From Malaya genurostris (taxonomy: Eukaryota; Arthropoda; Insecta; Diptera; Culicidae): a DNA stretch of 64,000 bases. The stretch is taken from positions 95,591,198 to 95,655,197 of the forward strand of contig NC_080572.1 in the NCBI RefSeq assembly GCF_030247185.1, read 5' to 3'. Shown piece by piece: positions 44,999-56,967 of this stretch (position 1 is the first letter of the stretch; each line of letters begins with the position of its first letter). Below the pieces are notes generated by a model, which saw only the letters and a list, made by a program, of their open reading frames with translations, did no database searches and was not told where the DNA came from. The position numbers and the translations under genes were made by a program.

Positions 44999-46862
44999 TA
45001 ATCCACCTAGCAGTGAGATGATACCTTTTTTTTATCAATCCGCATGTGTTTTTGCATGAATATTCTTCGGTGTTTTAGTTTTCATGACATTATTTTAATG
45101 ACCGTCGTTTTAAGCGACAATTTGAGATTTTAATCACTCATTACTCTGTAATGTCGAAACTGCAAATCGGATCGAATTTGAATCTAAAAGTGTGATAATC
45201 GATTAAACATTCCATGATATGTCGAAGAATGTTCCACTTTGAAGTTTACGGTTATTTAAGGTACTTCCAGAGCCGGTATTCAGGAACCAGCATAACCCAA
45301 ACCGATTCGTATGGCCATATGACGAATAAATTACAACAGTTTTGAGTCCAACTTTGAAGCTTTTCGGGATTGTCATCTTCTATATCGGTTTAATTTTAAA
45401 ATTTCATAATCATGTAATTCTAGAACCGGAAGTCATAATTGGATAAATTAATTAATTTGGTATATAAGTTTATTTTAATTTGAATTTTTGTTTCTGAAAT
45501 TTGATTAGGCTTTTTTTGAGAAAACGATTGAGCTTTGAGAAACGATTGTATACTGGAACCGGAAGTTAGATAAATTCACCTGAGTAGCTGTATAGTTTAC
45601 ATTTGTTTCAAAATATTTGAAAATCAGTGAAGACATCTTTGAGAAATCATAGCACGAATTAAATTTTTAGGTGCTTTCTGAATCGAAAACTGAATACCAC
45701 TAAAACTGAAAAAAGTTATTTTTTTATCGGCTATCCAAACCTGCTAACCCGATAAACCTGATTAATTTATGTGGAATAGACATTTTTATACCAATCACCC
45801 TGTATCTCCGAAACCGGAAGTTGGATCTGACTGAAGAGCAAGATGTTTTATAGAATCTTGAAACTTTTCATTTGAATTTTAGATCGGTTCAGCCATCTAC
45901 GAGAAGAATGAGTTACACAATTTTAATTCCGTTTCACATATCATCCTGTAGCTCCGGAACCAGAGGTCGGAACCAAACATAATTCAGGAACTTTGTTTAG
46001 GAGCATACGACTTTTCGTATGCGTATTTCCGAGAAAATTGAGTGAAATTATTTGTCACACACGCATTTGCTGATCTCGACGAACTGATCCGAATGGTATA
46101 TGGATGTTATGTTCTTCCAGCATTTATTGCTGTAAGTAGTTTAAAACAATATATTAAAAAAAAATTCTGCCATCATCTGGTTCGAATATGACATATGTCA
46201 TATTCGAACGATTATGTTGCCAAAAACGAGCCGTGCTAAAATCGGTCCGAGGCTAAATGTCGTGAAAAGGATGCTGTACACTGTCTTTTTGGTACTTAGA
46301 ATAAATTGTATGTAACAGTATAAAAAATCGTGTTTTCCGTTGCTCCCAAGCATTTCTTTGCCAGACAGCGCTCAAAACTTCTACTGCTGGAATAGGGGAA
46401 AAGTCGTTTACACAAAAATTTCTATATCTCCGTTAAAAATGGACGGATTTTAACAATCTATGGCTTGTTGGATAGCTATTACCGTGCCGAATCTAAGTCT
46501 GAAAACATATTCTGTTTTCAAGGTCAAATGTGACAGATACTGTCAAAAAACTGAAAATTTTGTCATAAAACTTCGTATAACTCAAAAAGTAAACATCCGA
46601 TCTCAAAGACATTCAATAGCGTTCTGGGTGACGGGGAGCCCTTTCATTTGCGACTAGTTTGATCAAAATCGGTCCAGCCATCTCTGAGATCTTGACCTCT
46701 TAGTTGACAACACACGTACAGACACACACACACACGGACATTTGTTCAGTTCGTCGAGCTGAATCGATTGGTATATAACATTCGGCCCTCCGGGCCTCGG
46801 AAAATTTTTCTAAAGTTTGAGCGAATCCTATACCTATTTTTTATATATATATAAAAAAGGGT
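44999..46862 (+). mobile_element. Long MITE family B copy in the LINE RT region
   Basis: It begins TTTAATCCACCTAGCAGTGAGATGATACC and ends near TATAAAAAAGGGT, interrupting LINE ORF2 where copy 2 is continuous (ATGAAAAAC|...|GTTAAGGA). The short repeat AAAAC flanks it. Internal CCGGAAGT units at about 45427, 45560 and 45813, plus GGTCCAGCCATCTCTGAGA, (AC)n, GTCGAGCTGAATCGATTGG and CGGCCCTCCGGGCCTCGG. No coding capacity. About 1.86 kb, the longest B copy in the window. Confidence 0.75.
46180..46209. repeat. Perfect 30-bp palindrome
   Basis: GTTCGAATATGACAT followed at once by its reverse complement, with no spacer. Lies inside the family B copy. Confidence 0.9.
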
Positions 46863-48660
46863 AAAACATGATTAAGGATTTACAAAAAGAAATTAAACAT
46901 AGATTTACTCTTTTGCGAAATGAAAATTTCGCTAAAGAAGTTGAACAAATTAAACCTTATTCTAAACCTTTCTGGAAATTTTCTAAGGTTCTTAAGAAAC
47001 CTCAGAAACCAATTCCTGCTCTCAAGGAAGGAAATCAAATACTTCTTACAAATGGCGAAAAAGCTCAAAAACTTGCTCGGCAGTTCGAGAGTGTCTACAA
47101 TTTTAATTTGAAAATGAAGTCTCACTGAAATATGATCATATTTCAACTCAAGTGTTGTTACAAGATGACATTACTGAGACGAATTTTGATGAAATTAAGT
47201 CAATCATTAGGAAACTCAAAAACATGAAGGCTCCTGGTAATGATGGAATTTTTAATATTCTTATTAAAAATCTTCCCGATGTTGCCTTGAGACTCCTGGT
47301 TAAAATTTTCAACAAGTGTTTTTCATTAGCTTACTTCCCAAAAAGATGGAAAAACGCCAAAGTAATTCCTATCCTCAAACCTGATAAAAACCCAGCAGAA
47401 ACATCAAGTTATCAACCAATTAGCTTACTTTTTTCTATCAGTAAACTTTTTGAAAAAATTATCTTGTTGAGAATGATGTCTCATATAAATGAGAATTCAA
47501 TTTTTTATACCAGAGCAGTTTGGATTTCGTCATGAACATTCAACTACTCATCAACTTGTCAGAGCAACGAACATGATAAAAGCAAGTAAATCTTCTGGGT
47601 TATTCACTGGAGTTGCTCTTCTAGACATAGAAAAAGCATTCGACAGCGTTTGGCACAAAGGTTTAATAGAAAAAATGTTTGATTTCCAGTTTATTTGATC
47701 AAATCCTATTTATTTGATCAAAATGATTCAAAATTATTTAATTGATCGTACTCTTCAGGTTAGCTATCAGAATTGTAAATCTGAATTGCTACCCGTACGA
47801 GCCGGTGTTCCGCCGGGTTCGAGCGTAGCTCCAATATTGTATAATATTTTCACTTCTGATCTTCCAAATCTACCCGTTGGTTGTCAGAAATCGCTATTCT
47901 GTGACGACACAAGTCTGTTAGCCACAAGTAGAAATCTAAGAGTGATCTGCAGTCGCCTACAAAGAAGTTTAAATATTTTCAGTGATTATCTGTCAAAATG
48001 GAAAATTAAACCAAATGCAGCAAAAACGCAATTAATTATCTTTCCTCATAAGCCAAGAGCTTCTTTTCTTAAACCAAACAATAATCACATTCTCAAATTG
48101 AATGGCTAGGAATTGACATGGTCTGATCAAGCTAAATACTTAGGTTTAACGTATGACAAAAAACTCACTTTCAAGGATCACAATGAAGGAATCCAGGCAA
48201 AGTGTAACAGAAATTCTAAGCTCTGTCTAAAAACAAATTATTAATTTATAAACAAATTTTCGGACCAGCCATGCTTTATGCAGTACCAATTTGGTCAAGT
48301 TGTTGTTCCACCAGGAAGAAATCGCTTCGAAGGATTCAGAATAAAATGCTGAAAATGGTTTTGCAGCGTCCTCCCTGGTTTGAACAAATGAGTTACACAG
48401 ACACACAAATATAGAACCATTAGATGTAATGTCACATCTATTGTTATATAAAATAATAGCGAAAAAAGTGTTGTTGCTAATGTTCTCTGGTATGCGTGGA
48501 CCGATCTGCAAATGATTTTTTTTTCGAAAGGTGACGTTTATGCGGAGATTTTAGGCTATGTACATAAGGAAAATCCTTCGGAAAAGTGGAGAAAATCTTG
48601 AAAAATGTTTTGTATGGACTTGGAAATTTTCCACTCAATGCATGCTAGATCTTCTATTGG

Positions 48661-48926
48661 CGTTTTCGTTTTTAATTTACACTACACCGGTGCAGTGCTA
48701 CACTGAGGCATGAATAAACGAACAAAAATGACGAAAACATAAGCAATAACCATTGACTACAATAAACGATTCCATTGCGCAGAGCTACACCAAACTTTTG
48801 ATGAGTGCTACACCAGTGGTATCGGTGCAGAAAAAGTGTAGCACTGGTGTAGTGCAATTGGTAAAAACGAACGGTTTCAGTGCAGATTTCGCAACACCGG
48901 TGTAGTGCAATTTAAAAACGAAAACG
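48661..48926. mobile_element. MITE with ACACCGGTGT-type ends
   Basis: The 266-bp unit starts CGTTTTCGTTTTTAATTTAC and ends AATTTAAAAACGAAAACG, inverted repeats of about 35 bp that include CACTACACCGGTG. Several further GTGTAGCACTGGTGTAG-like motifs lie inside. No coding sequence; no sure target duplication. Confidence 0.7.
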
Positions 48927-49016
48927 ACATATGATTGTTTGGCGCGTATTGAGTTGTGTAATGCTTGCCCACTGGAGAGCAAAATATGAATACTAGATTA
49001 TTGATAAAATCGTTTA

Positions 49017-49210
49017 TGCCCCGTTTACACTTCTGCTGGCTGCCAGCATGCTGGTGTCAGTGTACTGCCCTCTTAGGAAAAAACGTTCAACTGTGGTCCA
49101 ATGATCCAAAGTATTAGACCAACGAAGAACCACCGTTGAACGTTTTTTTCCTAAGAGGGCAGTACACTGACACCAGCATGCTGGCAGCCAGCAGAAGTGT
49201 AAACGGGGCA
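49017..49210. mobile_element. 194-bp hairpin MITE with TTA duplication
   Basis: Starts TGCCCCGTTTACACTTCTGC and ends with the exact inverse GCAGAAGTGTAAACGGGGCA. Arms of about 80 bp are almost perfect; the loop is about 35 bp. Flanked by TTA on both sides (49014-49016, 49211-49213), as expected for PIF/Harbinger-type insertion. The near-perfect arms suggest youth. Confidence 0.8.
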
Positions 49211-49213
49211 TTA

Positions 49214-50257
49214 ACGCCAAACGAGCTGGTTTGTGTTCAAATTTTATTGAGCCTACTTGATTCACGTGTTTATTTATTTCGAACTACATGTTCAATCAGG
49301 TATGGGCGCCAAATGAACAGCATAAAGTTTTCCATTTTTCGCCGTCAATGCCGTCAATTCAAATTAAAGAACGACATGAAAAAGAAAGTGTTTTCTTAAA
49401 AGTTCAGAAATGTGAATCTCTATCTTCACGATGCATGTAATTATTGTTGTCACAATGCACTGAACTTTCATCCAAAAACAACAAGATTAAAGTGTGCAAT
49501 GGAACAATTCCATTTGAATCCAAAGAATGTTTTATGTTTTTTCGGCTTAAATTATACATTAACATTACAAATGCCCAAAAGGTAAAATTAACATCACCAG
49601 TTGGGGCCAGTTGTAGTCATACTTCTTAAATTTCAGTAGATTAACCAAAATAAAACTGTTACAAAAAGTACATTTAATTGATAAATGGAATAAATTTGGA
49701 GTGAAATGCGAATATAATTTGGAAGGGTAACGACTTCCCCGTTCATCGCAACTCCAGTAGTCATTTTATATGCGAAAACTAATTGTCAGAGTGAGATCTG
49801 CTATCTCTGTTCGATAGATTGACTTTCAGAGTAAGTTGAAAATAGGTTTTTGCGTCGCTATAACAGTAGTACTGGAAAAAATTTCAACTATTTCTGTCAA
49901 ATCCATTCACCTTCAGTACCAATAATGGCTTGATACCTTGAGAGATTTTGTGCGAATTTTTCGCAAAATTCGTCCAAATATTGGAGAATGTTGGACATCA
50001 TGGATAGAACGGCGTTTGGGAATCATCACCATGACATTCTACACCTCTTTGAAACGATACATCGACTTTCTCACACACTGAAAAATTGCTGAGACTCATT
50101 TTATCATTCAACTTCATTGATCGCGAACAATCATGATCACATTCCTCTGAAACCGAATTTCGCTCAGGTCGTTTGATTATTCTGATTTTGTGAGTGTTCG
50201 AAATAATTTCCATCCAAAGATAATTTTTCAGCGGTGCGAAGTTCGCCTGGAGAGCTG
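49214..50257. other. No gene recognised
   Basis: AT-rich, no domain-bearing frame, no paired repeats. Confidence 0.45.
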
Positions 50258-50575
50258 TAGGTACAGAAATAAGGAGAACAAGTTCAGAACGCACAGGAAC
50301 AAGTGTGGGAGGTACAGGAACAGGTACAAAAAGTGAAAAAAAACACTTAAAGTAAAGGAACAAGTAGTGAAACAAATTCTGAAAATACTGGAACAAGTGC
50401 AGAGAGGACAGGAACATGTAGAGAAAGCACAGGGAAAACAGAGTACTGAAACAGGTACAGAAACTGATATATAAAATTCAGAAACAAGAACAAAAAGAAC
50501 AGAAATAGGTTCAGAAAGTACAACAATAAGTACAGAAAGTACAGGAGCAAGTGCAGAAAAAAGTTCAAAGTTAAA
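50258..50575 (+). repeat. Degenerate minisatellite (GAACAAGTACAGAAA-type)
   Basis: About twenty imperfect units of roughly 15-16 bp such as ACAGGAACAAGTGCAGAGA, TACAGGAACAGGTACAAAA and AGTACAGGAGCAAGTGCAGA. The Phe/Leu/Val-rich frames on the - strand here are products of the repeat, not a membrane protein gene. Confidence 0.7.
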
Positions 50576-53275
50576 AGGTTAATGGCAAATGTTATCGAGA
50601 GAACGATTCCTGACACTGTCATGTCATTCAAATTTAAACGTCATTTTCCTATCCGTTTGGCTTTCATATTACCGACAATAAAGCACAAGAGTAATCGCAA
50701 ATGATGTCTTCATGGTAATAACCAAAGCTTAATTGGTTCTGATCAATAACAGAGTAGCAACACACGGGCGGTCTGTAATGCTAATGCTAATTTCACGCTT
50801 TTTATATATCAATTTTACCTACAATGCATTCTTGAAGTTACAGGATATTTTTAAATGAAATTTCAATGACAACATTTAGCACATTCTTTGTTTTGCAATT
50901 GATCGTAATTCTACAGATCGATCTTGAAGCAAAAAGCTTTCGTTCCGTTCTCTTTTTTGTTGAATAGTTTGAAAGCCATATTTCAGAATTCTGATAAATA
51001 AGTTGAAAATCGTTTTGGTTATGAATATGAATAACAACACCTACGAACCTTCAAACCTACCATATTACCGTTCCGGAATTTTGCTAACCAAATCTGGATT
51101 CCTGATATAAACAAGATTGCACTGTTTATTATATCACTCATAAATACCAGACACAATTTAATGGGCTATGAATCGGAAAAATATTTTTTTAGTGTTTCGG
51201 TAACAATGTCGAATAGATTCGGATCTGACCTGGAAGGCAAACGTTTATGCGAGCCAGCGGGTACGGTTTGTCAGCAGTTTTCAGGTTTTGTCATTTAGTG
51301 CCACATACATGTAAAATAAATTAGAATGGCGTATATTTAAATGGATGGAATTCAAAAGTTACGCTTCAGTCTCGTTCGGAATCTAGGCTAACGGACTGCA
51401 GAGAATTAGAATCCATCTAGCTGAAGCACCGAAAACTGCTATTATTATCATTTTTATTCCCATCCAATTCCAAATTCTTTATGTTTTATTCACCATAAAT
51501 CAAAGCTGAGCTGTATTTGTCGTTTCGCGAGTAAGCAAAGTCCAACCAGTTTCGGGTCCAGCATCGATGCATGTTTCTAAATGAAATTGGAATTGACTGG
51601 CTGGGCCGCAGGATCTGATTCGGTTGGCTGGCCTATCTCTGGTTGTTGTGTCCGGTTGTTTGCTTATTCGGAGAAAATTCGCGACTATGCCGGGTGTGTG
51701 TGTTTGTCACGTTTGACTGCCAGCTTTGGCTAGTCTGGCTCCGTTTTGCGAACATTATTTCTATTCGGTGAATTGTTCAATGTTCACAGTGATGCACGGC
51801 ATGGACCAGTGAGCTGCAGCATTTTTTTCTGACAAGCCTTTCTCATCCCAAAACGCTCCCAGACTGACCGTGTCCAAACGGCCGGAATGTCTCGACGAAT
51901 GAACTGGCCACATGTTCTGTTTAAAGCGGCCGACAAACAGTGGGGTGCATGGGTACGAACAATACACGGAACACACCGAAGGGACGAGAACCTCCCTAAA
52001 CGGAACCGTTATTCACAATTGCTGCCGGATTGCGTTGCCAGTTGTGTACTGTCAACAAACTGGTCGTTCCTCGGAAAGGGTTGTATCAGAACGGTTGGTT
52101 TTAAAAATATTTGTTAGTTGTTAAAATTCATTGGACGGAAGAATCGAGAGTTGCTCGATTCATGTGCTAGGATACCCTGGAAATGCATTGTTTGGGTAGG
52201 CCACTCGAGTAGTCTGGAATGTAATGCTAGATTGGATGAAGCGCAATTCTCGAACCTGATATCCTGAAAATTGATAGAATCGCAAAACAATTAAAATTCC
52301 CTAAATATTCCAGTATTCATCAAGAAATGTTTTCAAATCAGAGATTTAGCTTTCATTGTTAATTACTGGATAGATCATGGAAATGGCTCTAAATTAGTAA
52401 TGTAAACTAAGTATATTTTATATTCTATTATCAGAAAAAAGGAATTCAACCTATTCGCTGCTTCAATCTGGATTCATCCCGTTCCATGTTTGTTGAATTT
52501 GCCACGAACCGACAATCAGCCATGGCAGCAGCAGTAGCAACTCTGAAACAATGATTTGCGGATGAACTGAATAGTATGTGCGAACAGTGTTTCGAAGAAG
52601 GTTCTACGTAGTAAACATCTCCCAACCATTTGGGCTGTTGTGGAGGTTCTTCGCGAAGCGAATCGTATGAGTGAGTGAGGATGTTTAATTTTATTATGAG
52701 CGTATTTTCCATTTTTAATTCCAGTTTAGTGAGCTAGGATACGAAAATGGCTTGGCACTTTGCCTACACATATCTAACAGGGAGAATGATGGGGACTGCG
52801 TTTGATTGGTTGCGGTCCTGTTAGGCGCCTAGGAAATGTTGTGCTCGCTTCTGTCATAGGCAGTATCTGCTATCGACGGTAGAGTTTCGGTGGACAACCA
52901 AGGAAGACGACTGGCAAACGAATAGAGAAATTGTAAATTATTTATTCATGAGTTTGCTCTAGCTGTTTGGCATAATGAAGCGGTATCTGATGTTACCGGT
53001 TTTTAATCCATTTGAAAAGCGCCCCTGTTTGGCAGTGATCAATTAGGTATGCTAAATCTCCCAGAACGACATCTGGATAGATTTCCATTCTATCGCTGTT
53101 ATATTCCAAATATTTCCCCCATACGTGCCACTAAAATGTGTATGGAGCGTTGAAAATAAACTTTTACGAAATCAATGCGACCATACTCCGATTGATGGAA
53201 CTGATATTTCTAAGTCATTGACATCGCTCAATTTACAGTTAACATGTTTGGTTAGCTTTTCATCTTATTAATTTT
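50576..53275. other. No gene recognised
   Basis: About 2.7 kb. About 50690-50730 repeats the tail of LINE copy 2 (GCAAATGATGTCTTCATGGTAATAACCAAA against 62757-62788), so a LINE 3' end may be buried here. The part at 51550-52110 is GC-richer with overlapping short frames on both strands, none with a recognisable domain. Confidence 0.4.
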
Positions 53276-54315
53276 TTATTTAAAAGATATTTTATTCAGG
53301 CCTATTTGCGTACAAGCTTTACGCGGCCGATTTAGCTGAGTTTTTAGATAATTTTTTTTTGTATTGGATCTCGTTGTCACCCTTTTTCTAGGGGGAGAGG
53401 AGCTTCCATTTTCCTTCTGCGAGGATTTAGCGACACTTTGTTCGTGGTTCGTCTCGTCATCCATTGCCGTGGTATTGTTGTTGATTTCGTTGCTAGTTGC
53501 TGTAGATGCGCCTTGATGTACATTGTTTGCAGTTGCTGGTTGGTTAGATGGAAAGCTGTTAATTGCAGCTGGTGTACTTTGTTCTATAGGGGATACGTTG
53601 GATGGTTTCGTTGAAGGGGATGCTTCACTGTTGTTGGTGACTGTCACAGGTGTACTGGGTACTTGGGGTTGGGGTTGGTGTGAAGAAATCCTTTGGTATA
53701 GTTGTCTCCTTGTCCGGTTTATCACATGGCTTACCGTAGTGAACAGCTTTTTGGCAATATTGACATGTGGCCATCTGATTGGTATAAGTAACAAGTGATT
53801 TGCACGGGATTCTTGTATCCTGACCGAATGTCACATAAGAAGGTATAGGCCTCCTCAAGCGCATGCGTAACAAACGTACGTCATTTAAAATACCGGGGAA
53901 AAAATTCTTCCACTATTCTTTTTCGATAGAGAGAATCTCTCCGTATTGGGACATGGTTTTGCGAATATAAGGATCGATGACGCTTTGAGGGAAGATCATG
54001 CACACGCACTTCTATAGCACTATCTTCCATATATACTGGAATGTTGTACTTGATATTCTTATGCTCCACACAGTGCACATTATTATCGTCTTTAGCGAAT
54101 TAAATTGCATCCAACTCTTTATAGAACTGGATATAAACAACATTATTGGTCTTATTGCGTTGAAGTAAATGCACACGTTTAATGTCAAGATGCATTTGCT
54201 CCTTAAGCAAACCTTCAAGTTCTCGTATCGAAGGTCGAATTTAGCATTGTCTGAAGTCAACAATAATTGTATTCTTTCGTGCCGGCGGTAGCTTTCGTTC
54301 GTTTGGTTCACTCAT
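53276..54315 (-). pseudogene. LINE ORF1 (gag-like) pseudogene
   Basis: From an ATG at 54315 (- strand) the reading is SEPNERKLPPARKNTI, then after frameshifts EQMHLDIKRVHLLQRN, HCVEHKNIKYNIPVYMED, EVRVHDLPS, RIPCKSLVTYTNQMATCQYC, QKAVHYGKPC (a single Cys/His knuckle) and a long Ser/Thr/Pro/Asn-rich tail ending in basic residues. This arrangement (RNA-binding-like fold, one knuckle, low-complexity tail) is that of mosquito LINE ORF1 proteins. Frame breaks near 54240, 54110, 53990, 53890 and 53690. No ORF2 follows, so the element is truncated. It differs from the ORF1 of the LINE at 58.7 kb (three knuckles). Confidence 0.75.
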
Positions 54316-54550
54316 TTCGAGATCGTTCTATTGTTCACTACACAATACTGTACTTGGTTCCTTCTGTCCCGAACGTAAGCGGTTTTGGTTTATCGACTGA
54401 CTTGGATGAGATGTGAAACCGAACTGATCCTATTAATATTAATGATCGATTATGATACCCAGAATTACCGTTCGAAATGATTTTTACCCGACCATGTTCG
54501 ATGTACGCTAACCAAATCTCAGTCGTGTGCTAGAGCCGTGTCTATCACAC

Positions 54551-54632
54551 AGCTTAGGGTGGCGAAATGGTAACTCGTATGCACGGAATACATAAGAACG
54601 CAGGTTCGAGTCCTGTTTCTGAACGTATCTTT
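54551..54632 (+). ncRNA. tRNA-like RNA polymerase III unit (SINE head or tRNA fossil)
   Basis: A-box TGGCGAAATGG (54561) and perfect B-box GGTTCGAGTCC (54604). The T-arm stem GCAGG/CCTGT and D-arm stem GCGA/TCGT pair, the acceptor stem pairs at 6 of 7 with wobbles, and a TCTTTTTTT terminator follows a few bases later. The anticodon arm does not fold properly (one base short, no U33), so a functional tRNA is unlikely. Confidence 0.4.
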
Positions 54633-54745
54633 TTTTCAAAAAATCATCTTTGCAGTGAGTTTATCATTCATTTGGTTTCTCCAATATATGTTTCCACTCA
54701 GTCATTGCAAAAACTGTTCGAAATGGTGAAGAGAAAATTAAGAAA

Positions 54746-55012
54746 AAAAACCCTTCGTAATCCACCTAGTGGTGTGATATGCCTTTTTCTTTCTTCAAAA
54801 CAGTCTCATAAAAACATTTTTTATCTTTTTATTGAATAATTTGTGACACTAGTTTGGGGTCATTTTTGACACCAACGGATTCAGATTGAATCGAGTAGTT
54901 CACAAAAGCATGCTTCACTGTTTATATCACATGGTAGGCATCATTTTTCCAACCAAGCGCTTGACATTTGCGTTGCCTATTTGTATGGGAAGAGTGATGC
55001 TAATCTAAAAAA
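54746..55012 (+). repeat. MITE family C unit, second copy
   Basis: Counterpart of 20030-20280: CCTTCGTAATCCACCTAGTGGTGTGATATGCC, CGAGTAGTTCACAAAAGCATGCTTCA, CTTGACATTTGCGTTGCC, ATGCTAATCTAAAAAAA, followed directly by a family A unit as in the first locus. Confidence 0.65.
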
Positions 55013-55605
55013 ACCCTTCTTAGTTCACTTAGTGGAATTTTCATAGATCTTGAAAAATCACATGAAGTTTTCGAAATCGAAAAAAAAATTTTGAATCCAA
55101 AAGTCTCAGAATTGCATGAAACGTCGAGATTTAGTGTCATCTCGAAAAAAAATTTTTTTTTTCAATCTACTTTCTGGGACTGGGAATCCCGACTACATCT
55201 CGACGTTTTATGCAATTTTAAGATTGTTGGCATCGAAAAAAATGTTCGATTTCGGAAATTTCATATAACATACACCCTCCTATGGTGCTTTTTAAAGATT
55301 AAAAATTTTCAAACTTTAACCGCTGGGCAGCACCCAGTCTGATTCAGCTCAAATTATGCATAAGGACTTTTTTCGAGGTGCTTAAACTTTTGAGCACTAG
55401 AGCTTTACGAAATTAGAGGTGATCCCAAACTATTGGCACCCTTATATATATTAGAGCGGTAAAAATCAACGTGTTTTGTCGGTTACGTCACTTCTGGAAC
55501 CAAAAGTCACAGCCTTTTGATCTTTGAACTTGATCAATGGCCCGACAGTAGCTTTCAAACGAGCCCAAGTTTGTAAAAATCGGTTCAGCCATCTCTGAGA
55601 ATTGA
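55013..55605 (+). repeat. MITE family A copy, 3' truncated
   Basis: CCTTCTTAGTTCACTTAGTGG, a shortened hairpin region (about 55060-55275), GGGCAGCACCCAGTCTG, CGAGGTGCTTAAACTTTTGAGCACTAG, GTCGGTTACGTCACTT, AAAAATCGGTTCAGCCATCTCTGAGA. The terminal (CA)n and AGAAAGGC end are missing. Confidence 0.75.
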
Positions 55606-56960
55606 TAAAGACGCGTTAATGGAAGGCTCCAAATTTAATTTCAACGGCAGCACCGTAGTTTTTTCAAATTGATTTTTACGAATTAACTCATTCAGCGAAA
55701 TGACTTATTTAGTGAAATAACCATTTCGATGAAAAAACCCTTTCGAGCAGTTACATGGTGAGGGTTTTGATAGGTTTAATATTTGTATAAACAGTAGCTA
55801 GACAGTAACTTTAATAAATCCAGAATATTGCGATATAATGCATGATAGTTGTAAGCGCATATCTTATGCATTTTATCACCATTAATCTGATGCATGGAAA
55901 ATGATCAGCGTAACAGAGGAGAATTGATTTAATTGGAACATTAAATTTAGTTGATTCCTTTCACTCCGATCAGAACAAAGCTATCGTCAATCATGATCAT
56001 AATAATCAATCAGGATCACAAAAGATACAACGGACTGAAAATTGCAACTTGATTGTTGAATCAATTGCAATGGATGAGCATAATCACTGTGCGGGAGCTG
56101 CACCGATGTGCGACCAGGAAATTTCCAATAAATCTATTGTTGCAAAAAGTGCACCGCTGTCCCACAATGTAGTTTCGAATCGTTTTCCATTCTTCGGTTT
56201 GATGAAATGACACAATCGTGGAGTAAATTTTTCGCTGACAGTCAGTGAATCGGAAGCGGAAAATGACCTTCGTTGCAACAATTATCCCTAGTACGAACAA
56301 ATTATTTACAGCCATCATTATTTGTAACGACTTTGCGTGGACAAGGGTTTGCATCCGTTCTGCTGCAGCAACATTTTATGCGATACCATAGGTTGAATGG
56401 AAACGGTGCAATGTGGGGCGCGGAACCCTGCGGGATTTCAATATTGTGGCAGACTGGGGAATGTGTTTCAGGGAGGACTGGGGAATGTGTTTCAATCAGC
56501 TTCCTGTCATGCACGTCGTTTTGGGGTCTCATTGTGGTTGACTGTTTTACCAGATGATGGTGATGAGAGATTGAAATGTAAAATAAATTGTCCGCTTTAT
56601 TATCGGATCTAGCCTTTCTCTGGGTACAATGTACATACGCAAACATTCTTTCATAGGGTGAGAACCGACATGACCCGGGGAAGAATATACTGCTCCAAAT
56701 GAGCATAAATAATGATCAATGTCGAACGAGGAATACATAATTGATTGCTGATGATTTTTTCTTCTCTTGTTCTGTTTTCTGGTTTTGTTGCATGATGCGC
56801 CTCTTCCCGTTCAATGGTATCTTATGTAATCGGATTTGGACGACGAACGATTTTCGCCCATTTGCGAACCTGGCTGCCATGACAACACCGTGCTCCAACG
56901 CTATTATGTCGCTATCCATCGTATCACAAACCGATTCCAATTTGGCTTGCTGGGATGGTC
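55606..56960. other. No gene recognised
   Basis: Mixed composition, GC-richer after 56300. Short frames on both strands overlap and show no domain. An 18-bp direct repeat, TGGGGAATGTGTTTCA, occurs twice at about 56456 and 56480. Confidence 0.4.
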
Positions 56961-56967
56961 GTGACGC

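Larger units (their letters stand above)
28795..48436 (+). mobile_element. LINE copy 1 (Jockey-like), split by nested insertions
   Basis: Same element as copy 2 at 58680-62790 (about 95% alike by eye). Its pieces are 28795-28983, 29623-31108, 31579-32062, 44731-44998 and 46863-48436. Between them sit, in order, a hAT MITE, a foldback MITE, the BEL element and a family B MITE. The BEL insertion is flanked by the duplicated gctat. The 3' end is lost at about 48436, where similarity to copy 2 stops at GATGTAATGTCACAT. Many stops and frameshifts: a dead copy. Confidence 0.85.
30876..48436 (+). pseudogene. LINE copy 1 ORF2 (endonuclease-reverse transcriptase), in pieces
   Basis: The first ATG at 30876 opens the AP-endonuclease domain (NYLNILNWNAQSLKSSEDEF, HIAIVTETFLKPN). 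The endonuclease continues at 31604-32062 (LNAKHVQWNC, STIDLVLTD, ADFDSDHLPV). The frame resumes at 44736 and then in the RT domain at 46868-48109: KAPGNDGIFNILIKNL, ETSSYQPISLL, GVALLDIEKAFDSVWHKGL, GVPPGSSVAPILYNIFTSDL and a catalytic CDDTS block. Stops at 44955, 47120, 47535, 47698 and 48108, plus a 36-bp deletion near 48210, inactivate it. The order EN-RT and the motif style indicate a Jockey-like clade. Confidence 0.8.

Noticed and set aside
50347..50631. Leu/Phe-rich membrane-protein-like frame on the - strand
   Set aside because: Generated by the GAACAAGTACAG-type minisatellite.
54551..54632. Functional tRNA gene
   Set aside because: The anticodon arm cannot form a standard 5-bp stem with 7-base loop, and the acceptor stem relies on wobbles.
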